A stretch of 64,000 nucleotides of DNA from Actinotalea subterranea. GTDB taxonomy: Bacteria; Actinomycetota; Actinomycetes; Actinomycetales; Cellulomonadaceae. The stretch lies in contig NZ_VTTP01000004.1 of NCBI RefSeq assembly GCF_008364845.1, positions 1-64,000 on the forward strand, given 5' to 3'. Positions 43,409-52,083 of the stretch are shown one piece after another (the first letter of the stretch is position 1; each line of letters begins with the position of its first letter). The position numbers and the translations under genes were made by a program. A model generated the notes under the pieces. It saw nothing but the letters and a program-made list of their open reading frames with translations. It was not told where the DNA came from and ran no database searches.

Positions 43409-44755
43409 TCAGGGCACCGTGAGGGTCCACGGCCCGCCGTACATCATGTTGACGCCCGAGCTCGCGCTCAGGTCGCGGCGCACGCCCTGGATGGCCCACA
43501 CCTGGTAGGTGCCCGAGGGCAGCGGCGCACCGGCGGCGACGCCGGCGACGGTGGTGCACGCGACCGCAGGCAGGGACGCGTGACGTGTCACGGTGCTGCC
43601 CGTGGTCCAGTTCACGAGGGCGAACGGCGTACGTGCCTCGTCCGGGGTCTGCGCGACGACGACGCCGTCGCGCGTGATCGTGACGAGCGGCTCGAAGGCA
43701 GCCCCCTGCGGGATGTCGAGGCCCGTCCCGGTGGACGTGACGTCGACCTCGACGGTCGCGCCGGTGTGTGCCACCGAGCCGCCGACCGACCACCACGTCG
43801 ACGCCGGGACCGACGAGAACCAGGTGGCGCCGCACGCCGGCACCCCGATGGACCCGACCCCGTAGCCGACCGGCGCGAGCGTGCTCGGGTCGCCCGTCAC
43901 CGGGGCCGGTGGTGCCGGCGGTGGCGGCGGTGGCGTGGCGGTGTCGTCCGTGTCGTCGGGGTCCCCGATGACGACGAGCCCGGAGGCAGCCGTCGTCGTC
44001 GTCGTCCCGTCCTCGGCGGAGAGGATCGTCTCGACCGTGAGGACGTAGACGTCCTCGGCTACCGGACCTGCTCCGCCGCCACCCGCCGTCGGCGAGCTGT
44101 CACATGCGGCGAACGTCGCGTCGAGCGTGCCGAGCACGAGGCCGTCAGGCTGCGTGGTCCCGGTCACGCTCAGGGTGACGGGGCTCGTGGCCACGGCCGC
44201 GATGCTGCCGGTCGCATCATCGCCGTTCCACACCCTCAGAACGCTTCGGCCGACGGTCGCTGTGACCGTCCCCGAGTCGTCGAGGCTCATCAGGCGCACC
44301 TCGGCGCGGACGGGGGCGCCCACGTCCGCGAGGACCTCGCCGTCGGCTCCTTCCCCGGTTGCCCACCCCCAGAGGCCCACCTCACCGCTCGCCCGGCCCC
44401 ACTCCAGATCGGCGTCCGTGCCGCACAGGTCCCACGCGGGCTGGAACGCGGGCGGGGGCGGCGGGGTCGGCGTCGCGGTCGGTGTGGGCGTCGGGGTCGG
44501 CCTGGGCGTGGCCGTCGCGGTGCGCGTCGGTGCGGCCGGGGCCGGCTCGTGGACGGGCGGGCGGGCGTCGGCGAGGGTCACGCCCCCGACGACGAGCGCG
44601 GCGGCGGCACCCGTGCCGACGGCGCTGTAGGTGGTGGCGCGCACGGCGCGACGCCGGTGCGCACGGCGCAGGAGGGTGTCCACGGGCAGGACGGTCCCGC
44701 GAACGGCGGGATCGGCCCCCAGGTCACGCAGGCCGCGCTGCAGGTCGAAGTCCAT
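43409..44755 (-). CDS. putative membrane anti-sigma partner of SigE-family factor D
   Basis: A 448-residue single-pass protein. The basic cytoplasmic stub (LPVDTLLRRAHRRRAVR) resembles that of partner C. One membrane helix (about 42-62), a TPTPTPTAT stalk and a large extracellular part follow, with two similar halves separated by a DDTDDTATPPPPPP linker. Each half ends in a GTYQVWAIQ / EDVYVLTVE-like strand. The extracellular part is unrelated by eye to the A-B-C domain. It starts one base after the sigma D stop and lacks a zinc anti-sigma motif. Confidence 0.78.
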   Translation of the reverse strand: MDFDLQRGLRDLGADPAVRGTVLPVDTLLRRAHRRRAVRATTYSAVGTGAAAALVVGGVTLADARPPVHEPAPAAPTRTATATPRPTPTPTPTATPTPPPPPAFQPAWDLCGTDADLEWGRASGEVGLWGWATGEGADGEVLADVGAPVRAEVRLMSLDDSGTVTATVGRSVLRVWNGDDATGSIAAVATSPVTLSVTGTTQPDGLVLGTLDATFAACDSSPTAGGGGAGPVAEDVYVLTVETILSAEDGTTTTTAASGLVVIGDPDDTDDTATPPPPPPAPPAPVTGDPSTLAPVGYGVGSIGVPACGATWFSSVPASTWWSVGGSVAHTGATVEVDVTSTGTGLDIPQGAAFEPLVTITRDGVVVAQTPDEARTPFALVNWTTGSTVTRHASLPAVACTTVAGVAAGAPLPSGTYQVWAIQGVRRDLSASSGVNMMYGGPWTLTVP

Positions 44756-44756
44756 G

Positions 44757-45398
44757 TCAGCTCCTCGGGACGGTGGTACGGGCGGTGGGGGTGTGCGCGA
44801 CGGCGGCGCGCGGTGCGTGCGGCCGGTGGGGTGCGGCGGGGCGTGAGCCGGCGGGCACCGCGCCGGGCGTCGACGCGGGGCTCGGCGTGACGGGCAGCGA
44901 CTCGTCGAGGCGTGCCATCGGCTGGCCGATGAGCGCCTCGAGGCGGTGCACCGCGTTGCTCAGGTAGCGCTTGACGGTGCCGGTCGCCAGGTTCATGCGC
45001 TGCGCGACCTCCGCGACAGGCAGGTCCTCGTAGTAGCGCAGCACCACGCACGCGCGCTCCTGGGGCGTGAGGCCGCCGAGCGCCGTGCGCAGGTCGAGCG
45101 CGTCCGCGGAGTCGACCGACGTGGTCTCGGCGCGTGCGACCAGGTGCGTGACGGCCGTCCAGCGCCTGCGTCGACGGAAGTCGTCGACGTAGAGCGTGAG
45201 GATGGTGCGCCGCACGTAGGCCTCGGCGACCTCGGGCGTGAACCCTGTGCGCAGGCGTCCGAAGACCTTGACGAACGCGTCCTGGACGAGGTCCTGCGCA
45301 GCGGCGACGTCTCCGGTCAGGAGGTAGGCGTAGGCCGTGAGGTCCCCGCCGCGTTCGCGTGCCAGCTCCGCGAGGACCTGGTCCCCGGGATGTGCCAT
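44757..45398 (-). CDS. SigE-family RNA polymerase sigma factor D
   Basis: A 213-residue group IV sigma factor. Region 2 is LTAYAYLLTGDVAAAQDLVQD with YVRRTILTLYVDDFRRRRRW; region 4 is LTPQERACVVLRYYEDLPVAEVA with NLATGTVKRYLSNA. A Pro/Ala/His-rich C-terminal tail of about 50 residues is unusual. ATG at 45398 follows a GGGAGCGGG ribosome site. Promoter D lies about 64 bases upstream. Confidence 0.92.
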   Translation of the reverse strand: MAHPGDQVLAELARERGGDLTAYAYLLTGDVAAAQDLVQDAFVKVFGRLRTGFTPEVAEAYVRRTILTLYVDDFRRRRRWTAVTHLVARAETTSVDSADALDLRTALGGLTPQERACVVLRYYEDLPVAEVAQRMNLATGTVKRYLSNAVHRLEALIGQPMARLDESLPVTPSPASTPGAVPAGSRPAAPHRPHAPRAAVAHTPTARTTVPRS

Positions 45399-45461
45399 GA
45401 CCCGCTCCCTTCGATCCCAGGAGTCGGCGTCCCCCCTTGGTTGCCATCCTCCTGCGCTGCG

Positions 45462-45489
45462 TAGACGACCGGGAGGGTCCAAAGGTTGT
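45462..45489 (-). promoter_or_regulatory. SigE-family-type promoter D (ACAACC-N16-CGTCTA)
   Basis: On the minus strand ACAACC (45484-45489) and CGTCTA (45462-45467) are 16 bases apart, upstream of sigma gene D. Confidence 0.7.
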
Positions 45490-45590
45490 AGCGGTGGGCA
45501 TGCGCCGTACGACGACGGGCCCGGCGCGTCGGCGTGTGCCGGTGCGCCGGGCCTGGGGCAGGACCGTGGCCTGGGAGGGGTGCGTCTGCC

Positions 45591-46484
45591 CTACGGGAGG
45601 GGCTTGCCCCCGGTGACGCCGAGGCGCTCGCCCGTGATGTAGCTCGACTCCTGCGAGGCGAAGAACACGTAGGCGGGCGCCAGCTCGGCGGGCTGCCCTG
45701 CCCGACCCATGGGTGTGTCGCCGCCGAACTGCTTGACCTTCTCGCCCGGCATGGTCGCGGGGATGAGCGGGGTCCAGATGGGTCCGGGTGCAACCGCGTT
45801 GACGCGGATGCCCTGCTCGGCGAGCTGCTGGGCCAGCGCCTTGGTGAAGCTGAGGATCGCCGCCTTCGTCATCGCGTAGTCGAGCAGCTGGGGGCTCGGC
45901 TGGTAGCCCTGGATCGAGGCCGTGTTGATGATCGTCGCGCCGGGGCGCATGTGGGCGAGCGCGGCCTTGGTCAGCCAGAACATCGCGTAGACGTTCGTCT
46001 TCATCACCCGGTCGAGCTGCTCGGTGGTGATCCCGAAGATCCCGTCCTCCTGGGCCATCTGGTACGCCGCGTTGTTGACGAGCACGTCGATCCCGCCCAG
46101 CTCGGCGACGGCCCGGTCCACGACCGCGTGGCAGTGCGCCTCGTCCCTGAGGTCGCCGGGCACCGCGATGGCGCGCCGGCCCGCGGCCTCGACGTGGCCG
46201 ACCGTGACCCGCGCGTCCTCCTCCTCCTCGGGCAGGTAGGTCAGGAGCACGTCGGCACCCTCGCGGGCGAAGGCGATCGCGACGGCCCGCCCGATCCCGG
46301 AGTCGCCGCCCGTGATCACCGCGCGCTTGCCCTCGAGCTTCCCGGAGCCGACGTAGGTGTCCTCGCCGTGGTCGGGCTCCTGCGCCATGTCCGACGTCAC
46401 GCCCGGGTGGTCGATCGTCTGCGCCGGCTGCTCGGGCTCGGGGTGCTGCTGCGTCGGGTCCTGGGGCGTGTGCTGGTCGACCAT
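45591..46484 (-). CDS. SDR-family oxidoreductase (YghA / general-stress type)
   Basis: A 297-residue short-chain dehydrogenase. An N-terminal polar extension of about 50 residues precedes the NAD(P) motif AVITGGDSGIGRAVAIAFA. NNAAYQM is the NNAG-like motif, the catalytic Ser is in INTASIQGY and the YxxxK pair is in YAMTKAA. This longer subgroup includes YghA and general stress protein 39. The ATG follows GAGGAGAA. It lies between two sigma operons but has no SigE-type promoter that I can see. Confidence 0.93.
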   Translation of the reverse strand: MVDQHTPQDPTQQHPEPEQPAQTIDHPGVTSDMAQEPDHGEDTYVGSGKLEGKRAVITGGDSGIGRAVAIAFAREGADVLLTYLPEEEEDARVTVGHVEAAGRRAIAVPGDLRDEAHCHAVVDRAVAELGGIDVLVNNAAYQMAQEDGIFGITTEQLDRVMKTNVYAMFWLTKAALAHMRPGATIINTASIQGYQPSPQLLDYAMTKAAILSFTKALAQQLAEQGIRVNAVAPGPIWTPLIPATMPGEKVKQFGGDTPMGRAGQPAELAPAYVFFASQESSYITGERLGVTGGKPLP

Positions 46485-46571
46485 CGGGTTCTCCTCGCCG
46501 TCATGCGCTGATGCGTCCTGTCCGACAGTCCTAACCCGATCCGCGCCGTCCCGCGCGGCGAGGCGTCCGGC

Positions 46572-46724
46572 TCAGAGCACGGCGAGCCAGGTGAGCGCGA
46601 GCACGAGGGCCGTCAGGCCGATGACGGCCAGCAGCCCGCCGCCGATGACCCGCGTGCGGGCTGCCGTGACGTGGCGGACCGCGCGGCCGGTCGCCGCGGG
46701 GCGCGTCTGCGGTGCCGGGTTCAC
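46572..46724 (-). CDS. small single-helix membrane protein (50 residues)
   Basis: This short frame starts at a GTG that overlaps the stop of the partner E gene by four bases (GTGA). It encodes an N-terminal polar/basic half and one hydrophobic helix, GGGLLAVIGLTALVLALTWLAVL, at the C-terminus. Coupling to the sigma-partner gene suggests a role in the same membrane complex. There is no recognisable family. Confidence 0.55.
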   Translation of the reverse strand: MNPAPQTRPAATGRAVRHVTAARTRVIGGGLLAVIGLTALVLALTWLAVL

Positions 46725-47992
46725 CGGACCGTCACCGTGACCGGGTTGCTGCGCACCGTGACCGTGTCGTCGCGTGCCTCGGCGCTCCCGTCGGCCTCCG
46801 TGACGCGGCTCAGCATCACGTCCATGACCGCGTAGGCCTCGTACGTGCCCGCCGGCAGGGCGTGCGTGGGCTGCTCGGTCGACGGCAGCGAGCACAGGGC
46901 CATCTGCCCGGTGAGCGGCACGGCGGCCCCCGCCCCCGGCCGCACGTCGACCTTGCCGAGCTCCTCGACGTCCTGGAACAGGCTCCCGACGACGACGCCG
47001 GCGCGCGTCAGCACCAACGTCGCGCCGCTCGCCGGTGCCTCGCCCACGACGCTGCGCCCCGCTGTCGCGGCGAGCGTGGCCTCCCCGCCGACCTTCTCGT
47101 CCGAGGCGTAGGGCCTGTCCTCGAGGGTGAGCTGGAGCTCGAGCAGGGGATCACGTTCGGTGAGCACCTCGCTCCCGCAGGACGGGAACGTGCCGACGGG
47201 GCCCTGGCCGAGGACCGCGTCGAGGGCGGCTGCCGCCTCCGCCTCGAGCTCCGCGGCAGCGCGGGCCGCGTCGGCCGGTGCGTCCGAGGAGGGACTGGGC
47301 GACGACGTGGGCGACGCCTGTCCGGACCCGGCGGGCGTCACGGTGAGCGACGACGCACCGGTCACCACGGCGCGCGTCGTCGCCTGTCCGTCCACGCGCG
47401 TCGTCGCCTGGACGACGAGGAGCTCGTACTCGCCCGCCGCGAGCGGTGTGCCGGGGTCGGCGCATGAGGTGAGATCGAGCTCGAGCTCGTCGACAGGCGG
47501 CCAGGCGTCGCTGCGCGTGACCTGCACGGCCGGGTCGCTCACGACCCTGCCGTCCTGCACGGCGACGACGAGCGGGGCGTCCACGGTGTACCCGGTCGCG
47601 GAGCGGCCCTCGGGGTCGATCTGGACCTGGACCATGACCGGTTCGCCCTCGGCCACCGGGTCCGGGTGACCCCACTGGAGGCCGACGGTCTCCTGCGTGG
47701 GGGTGATTCCCGGCACCACGGTCCCGCACGCGACCGCTGCGGCCAGCGCCGGGTCGGCGGCCGGGGCCGCGTCACGGCCGTCGCCGAGGTGCCCGCTGAG
47801 CTGCATCCCGCCGACGGCCATCGCGGCCGCCGTGCCGATGCCCGCCGCGCCGGTGGCCGCGTGGCGGACCGTCCGACGACGCCGGATGCGCGTGACCATG
47901 TGCTGCACCTGGCCGGTGAGGCGTGCCGTGGCCCCGTCGTCGTGGACGGAGCGTGCGAGGTCGTCGAGCGATGCGCTGAGGTCGATGCTCAC
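46721..47992 (-). CDS. putative membrane anti-sigma partner of SigE-family factor E
   Basis: A 423-residue single-pass protein: cytoplasmic stub with HMVTRIRRRRTVRHA, one membrane helix (about 45-65) and a long extracellular part with two related halves. Each half has a GTP/SCGS-type Cys region and ends in AAGEYELLVVQATT or PAGTYEAYAVMDVM. This half-repeat pattern resembles partner D, not partner C. The GTG start overlaps the sigma E stop (GTGA). No zinc anti-sigma motif is present. Confidence 0.76.
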   Translation of the reverse strand: MSIDLSASLDDLARSVHDDGATARLTGQVQHMVTRIRRRRTVRHAATGAAGIGTAAAMAVGGMQLSGHLGDGRDAAPAADPALAAAVACGTVVPGITPTQETVGLQWGHPDPVAEGEPVMVQVQIDPEGRSATGYTVDAPLVVAVQDGRVVSDPAVQVTRSDAWPPVDELELDLTSCADPGTPLAAGEYELLVVQATTRVDGQATTRAVVTGASSLTVTPAGSGQASPTSSPSPSSDAPADAARAAAELEAEAAAALDAVLGQGPVGTFPSCGSEVLTERDPLLELQLTLEDRPYASDEKVGGEATLAATAGRSVVGEAPASGATLVLTRAGVVVGSLFQDVEELGKVDVRPGAGAAVPLTGQMALCSLPSTEQPTHALPAGTYEAYAVMDVMLSRVTEADGSAEARDDTVTVRSNPVTVTVR

Positions 47993-48558
47993 GGGGTCCT
48001 CCTCGTCGTCACCAGCGTGATGTCCATGACTTCCGTGCCCGCCTCGGCGTCGCCGGCCTCCGGCGGGTCGGTCACGGGGCCGAGGAGCCCCTCCATGCGC
48101 CTGACCCCGTCCGACAGGTACCGCTTGACCGCGCCCTCGCTGAGCGAGAGCGCCTCCGCGATGCCCGCGACCGTGAGGTCCTCGTAGAACCGCAGCACCA
48201 CGCAGGCCCGTTCGCGCGGGGTCAGCGTCGCGAGCGCCGCGGCCACGTCGACGCGCGCGGCGACCCCGGCGTCCGCGGAGGCGCCGACGTCGTCCGAGCC
48301 GACGAGGTGCCGGACGGCGACCCAGCGGCGTCGTCGTCGGAACCCGTCGACGTACGTCGTGAGGATCGCGCGTCGCACGTAGCCCTCCAGGTTGCGCGCC
48401 TCGAGCCCGAGGCGCCCGCGGGAGAACGTCTTGACGAGGGCGTCCTGCACGAGGTCCTCGGCCTCACGCCGGTCGCCGCACAGCAGGTAGGCGTAGCCCA
48501 CGAGCGCCGATGCGCGGGTGCGCACCAGCTCGTCGAGGCCCTGCTCCCATGCGGCCAC
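47989..48558 (-). CDS. SigE-family RNA polymerase sigma factor E
   Basis: A 189-residue group IV sigma factor with region 2 LVGYAYLLCGDRREAEDLVQD and YVRRAILTTYVDGFRRRRRW, and region 4 LTPRERACVVLRFYEDLTVAGIA with SLSEGAVKRYLSDGVRRM. GTG at 48558 aligns with the starts of the two sister sigma factors and follows a GGGGGGA ribosome site; a longer in-frame start at 48594 is less likely. Promoter E is upstream. Confidence 0.92.
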   Translation of the reverse strand: MAAWEQGLDELVRTRASALVGYAYLLCGDRREAEDLVQDALVKTFSRGRLGLEARNLEGYVRRAILTTYVDGFRRRRRWVAVRHLVGSDDVGASADAGVAARVDVAAALATLTPRERACVVLRFYEDLTVAGIAEALSLSEGAVKRYLSDGVRRMEGLLGPVTDPPEAGDAEAGTEVMDITLVTTRRTP

Positions 48559-48608
48559 GGCCGTCCCCCCGGTTCGGCGCCGCGTCGCGAGCACGGCGTC
48601 TGCCCATC

Positions 48609-48636
48609 ATGACGACGACCGGCCGCAGAACGTTGG
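48609..48636 (-). promoter_or_regulatory. SigE-family-type promoter E (CCAACG-N16-CGTCAT)
   Basis: On the minus strand CCAACG (48631-48636) and CGTCAT (48609-48614) are 16 bases apart, upstream of sigma gene E. Confidence 0.62.
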
Positions 48637-48839
48637 GGTCCCGGAGCGCAAGGACCCGGCCGGGTGTCGTGCACATCACACCGACCCTGGGCCCTTGTGC
48701 CCTGGTGACGGAGCGATCCGCCGCCGAACCGGGTTCGCGGGACGCCGCGTCGCACGTAGACTGCGGCCGTCGCGGCTCAGGGGGGTCGCGCCGCCGCCGG
48801 CAACGACGCCGCGTCGGCACCCACGCTCAAGGAGGACGG

Positions 48840-51134
48840 ATGCCCTCGCTCGGAAGCTCGAGCCTCACCATCGTCGGCGTGATCGCAGCCATCGCGGTCG
48901 TCTCACTCGTCTTCGCCCTGGTCCTGCGCCGCCAGGTGCTCGCGGCGGGCGAGGGCACGGCCCGCATGCAGGAGATCGCGCTCGCGGTGCAGGAGGGGGC
49001 GTCTGCCTACCTGAACCGCATGTTCCGCACGCTGCTCCTGTTCGCCGCGCTCGTGTTCTGCCTGCTGTTCCTGCTGCCCGGCGACACCGGCATCAAGGTC
49101 GGGCGCTCGGTCTTCTTCCTCCTCGGCGCCGGGTTCTCGGCCGCGATCGGCTACCTCGGCATGTGGCTCGCGGTGCGTGCGAACGTGCGGGTCGCCGCGG
49201 CTGCCACGCGCCCGAACGGCCGCGCCGAGGGCTCGCGCATCGCCTTCCGCACGGGCGGCGTCGTCGGCATGTCCGTCGTCGGCCTCGGCCTCCTGGGTGC
49301 CGCGAGCGTCGTCCTCATCTACCGCGAGCAGGCCCCGGCCGTGCTCGAGGGCTTCGGGTTCGGCGCCGCGCTGCTCGCGATGTTCATGCGCGTCGGCGGC
49401 GGCATCTTCACCAAGGCGGCGGACGTCGGTGCGGACCTCGTCGGCAAGGTCGAGCAGGGCATCCCCGAGGACGACCCGCGCAACGCCGCGACCATCGCGG
49501 ACAACGTGGGCGACAACGTCGGGGACTGCGCGGGCATGGCCGCCGACCTGTTCGAGTCGTACGCCGTGACGCTCGTCGCGGCGCTCATCCTCGGCAAGGT
49601 CGCGTTCGGTGAGCAGGGCCTCGTCTTCCCGCTGATCGTGACCGCGATCGGCGCCCTCACGGCGGCCCTCGGCGTCTACATCACCCGGGTGCGCGGCACC
49701 GAGAGCGGCCTCGCGGCGATCTACCGGGGCTTCTACACGTCGGCGCTCGCGGGTGCCCTCCTCGCCGCCGTCGCGGCCTTCGTCTACCTGCCGTCCACGT
49801 TCGCCGAGCTCAACGGCGTGGGCGAGGCGCTCGCCGACCACACGGCCGACCCGCGCGTCGTCGCGACCCTCGCGGTCGCCATCGGCATCGTCCTCGCCGG
49901 TGTCATCCTGTGGCTCACGGGCTACTTCACGGGCACGACGTCGAAGCCGACGCTGCACGTGGCACGCACCTCGCTCACGGGCGCCGCGACCGTGGTGCTC
50001 TCGGGCATCGGCGTGGGCTTCGAGTCCGCCGTGTACACCGCGGGCATCATCGCGGCGGCGATCTGCGGGGTCTTCCTCATCTCCGGCGGCTCGATCGTGC
50101 TGTCCCTGTTCCTCATCGCGCTCGCCGGCTGCGGCCTCCTCACGACGGTCGGCGTGATCGTCGCGATGGACACGTTCGGCCCCGTGAGCGACAACGCGCA
50201 GGGCATCGCGGAGATGTCGGGCGACGTCGACGCCGAGGGCGCGCAGATCCTCACCGACCTGGACGCCGTGGGCAACACGACCAAGGCGATCACCAAGGGC
50301 ATCGCGATCGCGACCGCCGTCCTGGCCGCGACCGCCCTGTTCGGCTCCTACACCGACGCCGTGCGGCAGGCCGTCGCGGACCTCGGGGCCGCGCTCGACA
50401 CCTCGGGCACGGCGCTCGCGATGATCTCCTACGAGGTCATCTCGCCGATCACGCTCGTGGGCGTCATCCTCGGCGCGGCGACCGTCTTCCTCTTCTCGGG
50501 CCTCGCGATCGACGCGGTGACCCGTGCGGCGGGCGCCATCGTCTTCGAGGTGCGGCGTCAGTTCCGCGAGATGCCCGGCATCATGACCGGCGAGGTCCGG
50601 CCCGAGTACGGCAAGGTCGTCGACATCTGCACGCGTGACTCCCTGCGCGAGCTCGCGACGCCCGGCCTGCTCGCCGCGTTCGCGCCCATCGCGGTGGGCT
50701 TCGGCCTCGGCGTCGGGCCGCTCGCGGGGTTCCTCGCCGGGGCGATCGCCGCGGGCGTGCTCATGGCCGTGTTCCTCGCGAACTCGGGCGGCGCCTGGGA
50801 CAACGCGAAGAAGATCGTCGAGGACGGCCGGTACGGCGGCAAGAACTCCGACGCGCACGCGGCGGTGGTCATCGGAGACACCGTCGGCGACCCGTTCAAG
50901 GACACCGCCGGGCCGGCGATCAACCCGCTGATCAAGGTCATGAACCTCGTCGCGCTGCTCATCGCGCCCGCCGTGGTCCAGGTCAGCCTCGGCGCCGACG
51001 CCAACCACGCGCTTCGGCTCGCCATCGCGACCGTCGCCGCCCTCATCGCGTTCGGCGCGGTCATCGTGTCCCGGCTGCGTGCCGCGCAGGTCGACCGCGA
51101 GGGCCGGCTCGAGCACGAGGCGCACCTGGTCTAG
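48840..51134 (+). CDS. hppA: membrane-bound proton-translocating pyrophosphatase, K+-independent type
   Basis: A 764-residue integral membrane enzyme with about 16 helices that couples pyrophosphate hydrolysis to proton export. The substrate motifs are present: KAADVGADLVGKVEQGIPEDD, DNVGDNVGDCAGMAADLFE, and the C-terminal DNAKKIVEDG with GDTVGDPFKDTAGPAINPL. GNTTKAITKG has Lys at the position that marks potassium-independent proton pumps. The ATG follows AAGGAGGAC. A strong terminator follows the stop. Confidence 0.96.
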   Translation: MPSLGSSSLTIVGVIAAIAVVSLVFALVLRRQVLAAGEGTARMQEIALAVQEGASAYLNRMFRTLLLFAALVFCLLFLLPGDTGIKVGRSVFFLLGAGFSAAIGYLGMWLAVRANVRVAAAATRPNGRAEGSRIAFRTGGVVGMSVVGLGLLGAASVVLIYREQAPAVLEGFGFGAALLAMFMRVGGGIFTKAADVGADLVGKVEQGIPEDDPRNAATIADNVGDNVGDCAGMAADLFESYAVTLVAALILGKVAFGEQGLVFPLIVTAIGALTAALGVYITRVRGTESGLAAIYRGFYTSALAGALLAAVAAFVYLPSTFAELNGVGEALADHTADPRVVATLAVAIGIVLAGVILWLTGYFTGTTSKPTLHVARTSLTGAATVVLSGIGVGFESAVYTAGIIAAAICGVFLISGGSIVLSLFLIALAGCGLLTTVGVIVAMDTFGPVSDNAQGIAEMSGDVDAEGAQILTDLDAVGNTTKAITKGIAIATAVLAATALFGSYTDAVRQAVADLGAALDTSGTALAMISYEVISPITLVGVILGAATVFLFSGLAIDAVTRAAGAIVFEVRRQFREMPGIMTGEVRPEYGKVVDICTRDSLRELATPGLLAAFAPIAVGFGLGVGPLAGFLAGAIAAGVLMAVFLANSGGAWDNAKKIVEDGRYGGKNSDAHAAVVIGDTVGDPFKDTAGPAINPLIKVMNLVALLIAPAVVQVSLGADANHALRLAIATVAALIAFGAVIVSRLRAAQVDREGRLEHEAHLV

Positions 51135-51145
51135 GTGTCCCGGGA

Positions 51146-51175
51146 CCGGGCGGCCACCTGCGGGTGGCCGCCCGG
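51146..51175. terminator. 13-bp perfect hairpin, bidirectional terminator
   Basis: CCGGGCGGCCACC (51146-51158) and GGTGGCCGCCCGG (51163-51175) pair perfectly around a TGCG loop, between the convergent hppA and lipoprotein genes. Confidence 0.8.
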
Positions 51176-51225
51176 CTCTGCCGGAAGCCGCTACCGGGCT
51201 CGGCACCGTTGCCGGTGCCCGCGCG

Positions 51226-51864
51226 TCAGCGGCGCAGGATCTGCACGAAGCTGCTCGTGTCCGTGCCCTCGACGACCGGCGTGAGCCGGAGCTCGGTGTC
51301 CGTGCAGGTGTACGTGAAGGTGCCGCCCTGGTCGAGGCCCGACCCCTCGAGGTCCTGCACGTCCGGGGTCTCGATCTCCTCGCCGTCGACGATCGACCTG
51401 CTCGTGACCGTGAGTCCAGCGACGTCCACGTCCGTCACGACCAGGTCGGCGTCCGTCGCGGTGTACTGGCCGACGACCGTGCCGTCGTACGTCGCCTGGG
51501 TGACGTACTCCTGGCCCTTCATGGTCAGCGTCACCTGGGACACCTGGCTCGTGTACTCGGTCGTCATCGCGGAGCCGTCGAACGTCACACGGGACTCGCC
51601 CGTGACGCTGACCTCCGGGTCGAGGTCGGCGATCCCGGGGGCCGCGAGGGTCGCCTCGCGCAGCGCCTCGATGTCCGTCGTCCACTCGCCCTCGAGGCAC
51701 GAGGCGCCGCCGCTCTCCGCGGCCTGCGTGTCCTGCGAACCCCGCGCCGTGCTCGCGTCCGCGCCGCGGTCCTTGTCGCCCGCCGCGTCGGAGCCGCCGC
51801 AGGCCGTGAGCAGGAGCAGGCCTCCCACGGCGAGGGGCGCGACGAAGGTACGGGACAGGCGCAT
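51226..51864 (-). CDS. lipoprotein of unknown function
   Basis: A 212-residue lipoprotein with the signal APLAVGGLLLLTACGG (Cys22), an acidic Ser/Ala-rich linker and a beta-rich mature domain (CLEGEWTTDIEALREATLA, TVTGESRVTFDGSAMTTEY, YTCTDTELRLTPVVEG). Two mature Cys could form a disulfide. The beta-strand pattern resembles small lipocalin-like secreted domains, but no family is recognised. It is divergent from the endonuclease-like gene. Confidence 0.8.
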   Translation of the reverse strand: MRLSRTFVAPLAVGGLLLLTACGGSDAAGDKDRGADASTARGSQDTQAAESGGASCLEGEWTTDIEALREATLAAPGIADLDPEVSVTGESRVTFDGSAMTTEYTSQVSQVTLTMKGQEYVTQATYDGTVVGQYTATDADLVVTDVDVAGLTVTSRSIVDGEEIETPDVQDLEGSGLDQGGTFTYTCTDTELRLTPVVEGTDTSSFVQILRR

Positions 51865-51948
51865 GCGGGGCTCCAGGGGTGCGGCGGCCGGCGACGGCGG
51901 CCGGTCGGGCAGTCATCGTTCCACGTGACGCGCGGTCACGACGACGCC

Positions 51949-51995
51949 GTGACCGGATCGGAACGTTCCGCCCCCGGTCGTGACCGGATCGGGAC
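51949..51995. promoter_or_regulatory. two 16-bp direct repeats 31 bp apart
   Basis: GTGACCGGATCGGAAC (51949-51964) and GTGACCGGATCGGGAC (51980-51995) differ at one base and start 31 bp apart, three helical turns. GGAACGTTCC, a perfect 10-base palindrome, spans the end of the first copy. Position between divergent genes suggests operators. Confidence 0.5.
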
Positions 51996-52029
51996 CTGAC
52001 ACGCCGACGACGCTCCTGCGGGCCGCGAA

Positions 52030-52051
52030 CACCGTGCTCCGGAGCACGGTG
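52030..52051. promoter_or_regulatory. perfect 22-bp palindrome upstream of endonuclease-like gene
   Basis: The half-site CACCGTGCTCC is followed immediately by its exact complement, with no spacer. It ends 32 bases before the start at 52084. It may be an operator or a leader hairpin. Confidence 0.5.
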
Positions 52052-52083
52052 CACCCGGCCCCCACGGCCGGGAGATGGGTGCC

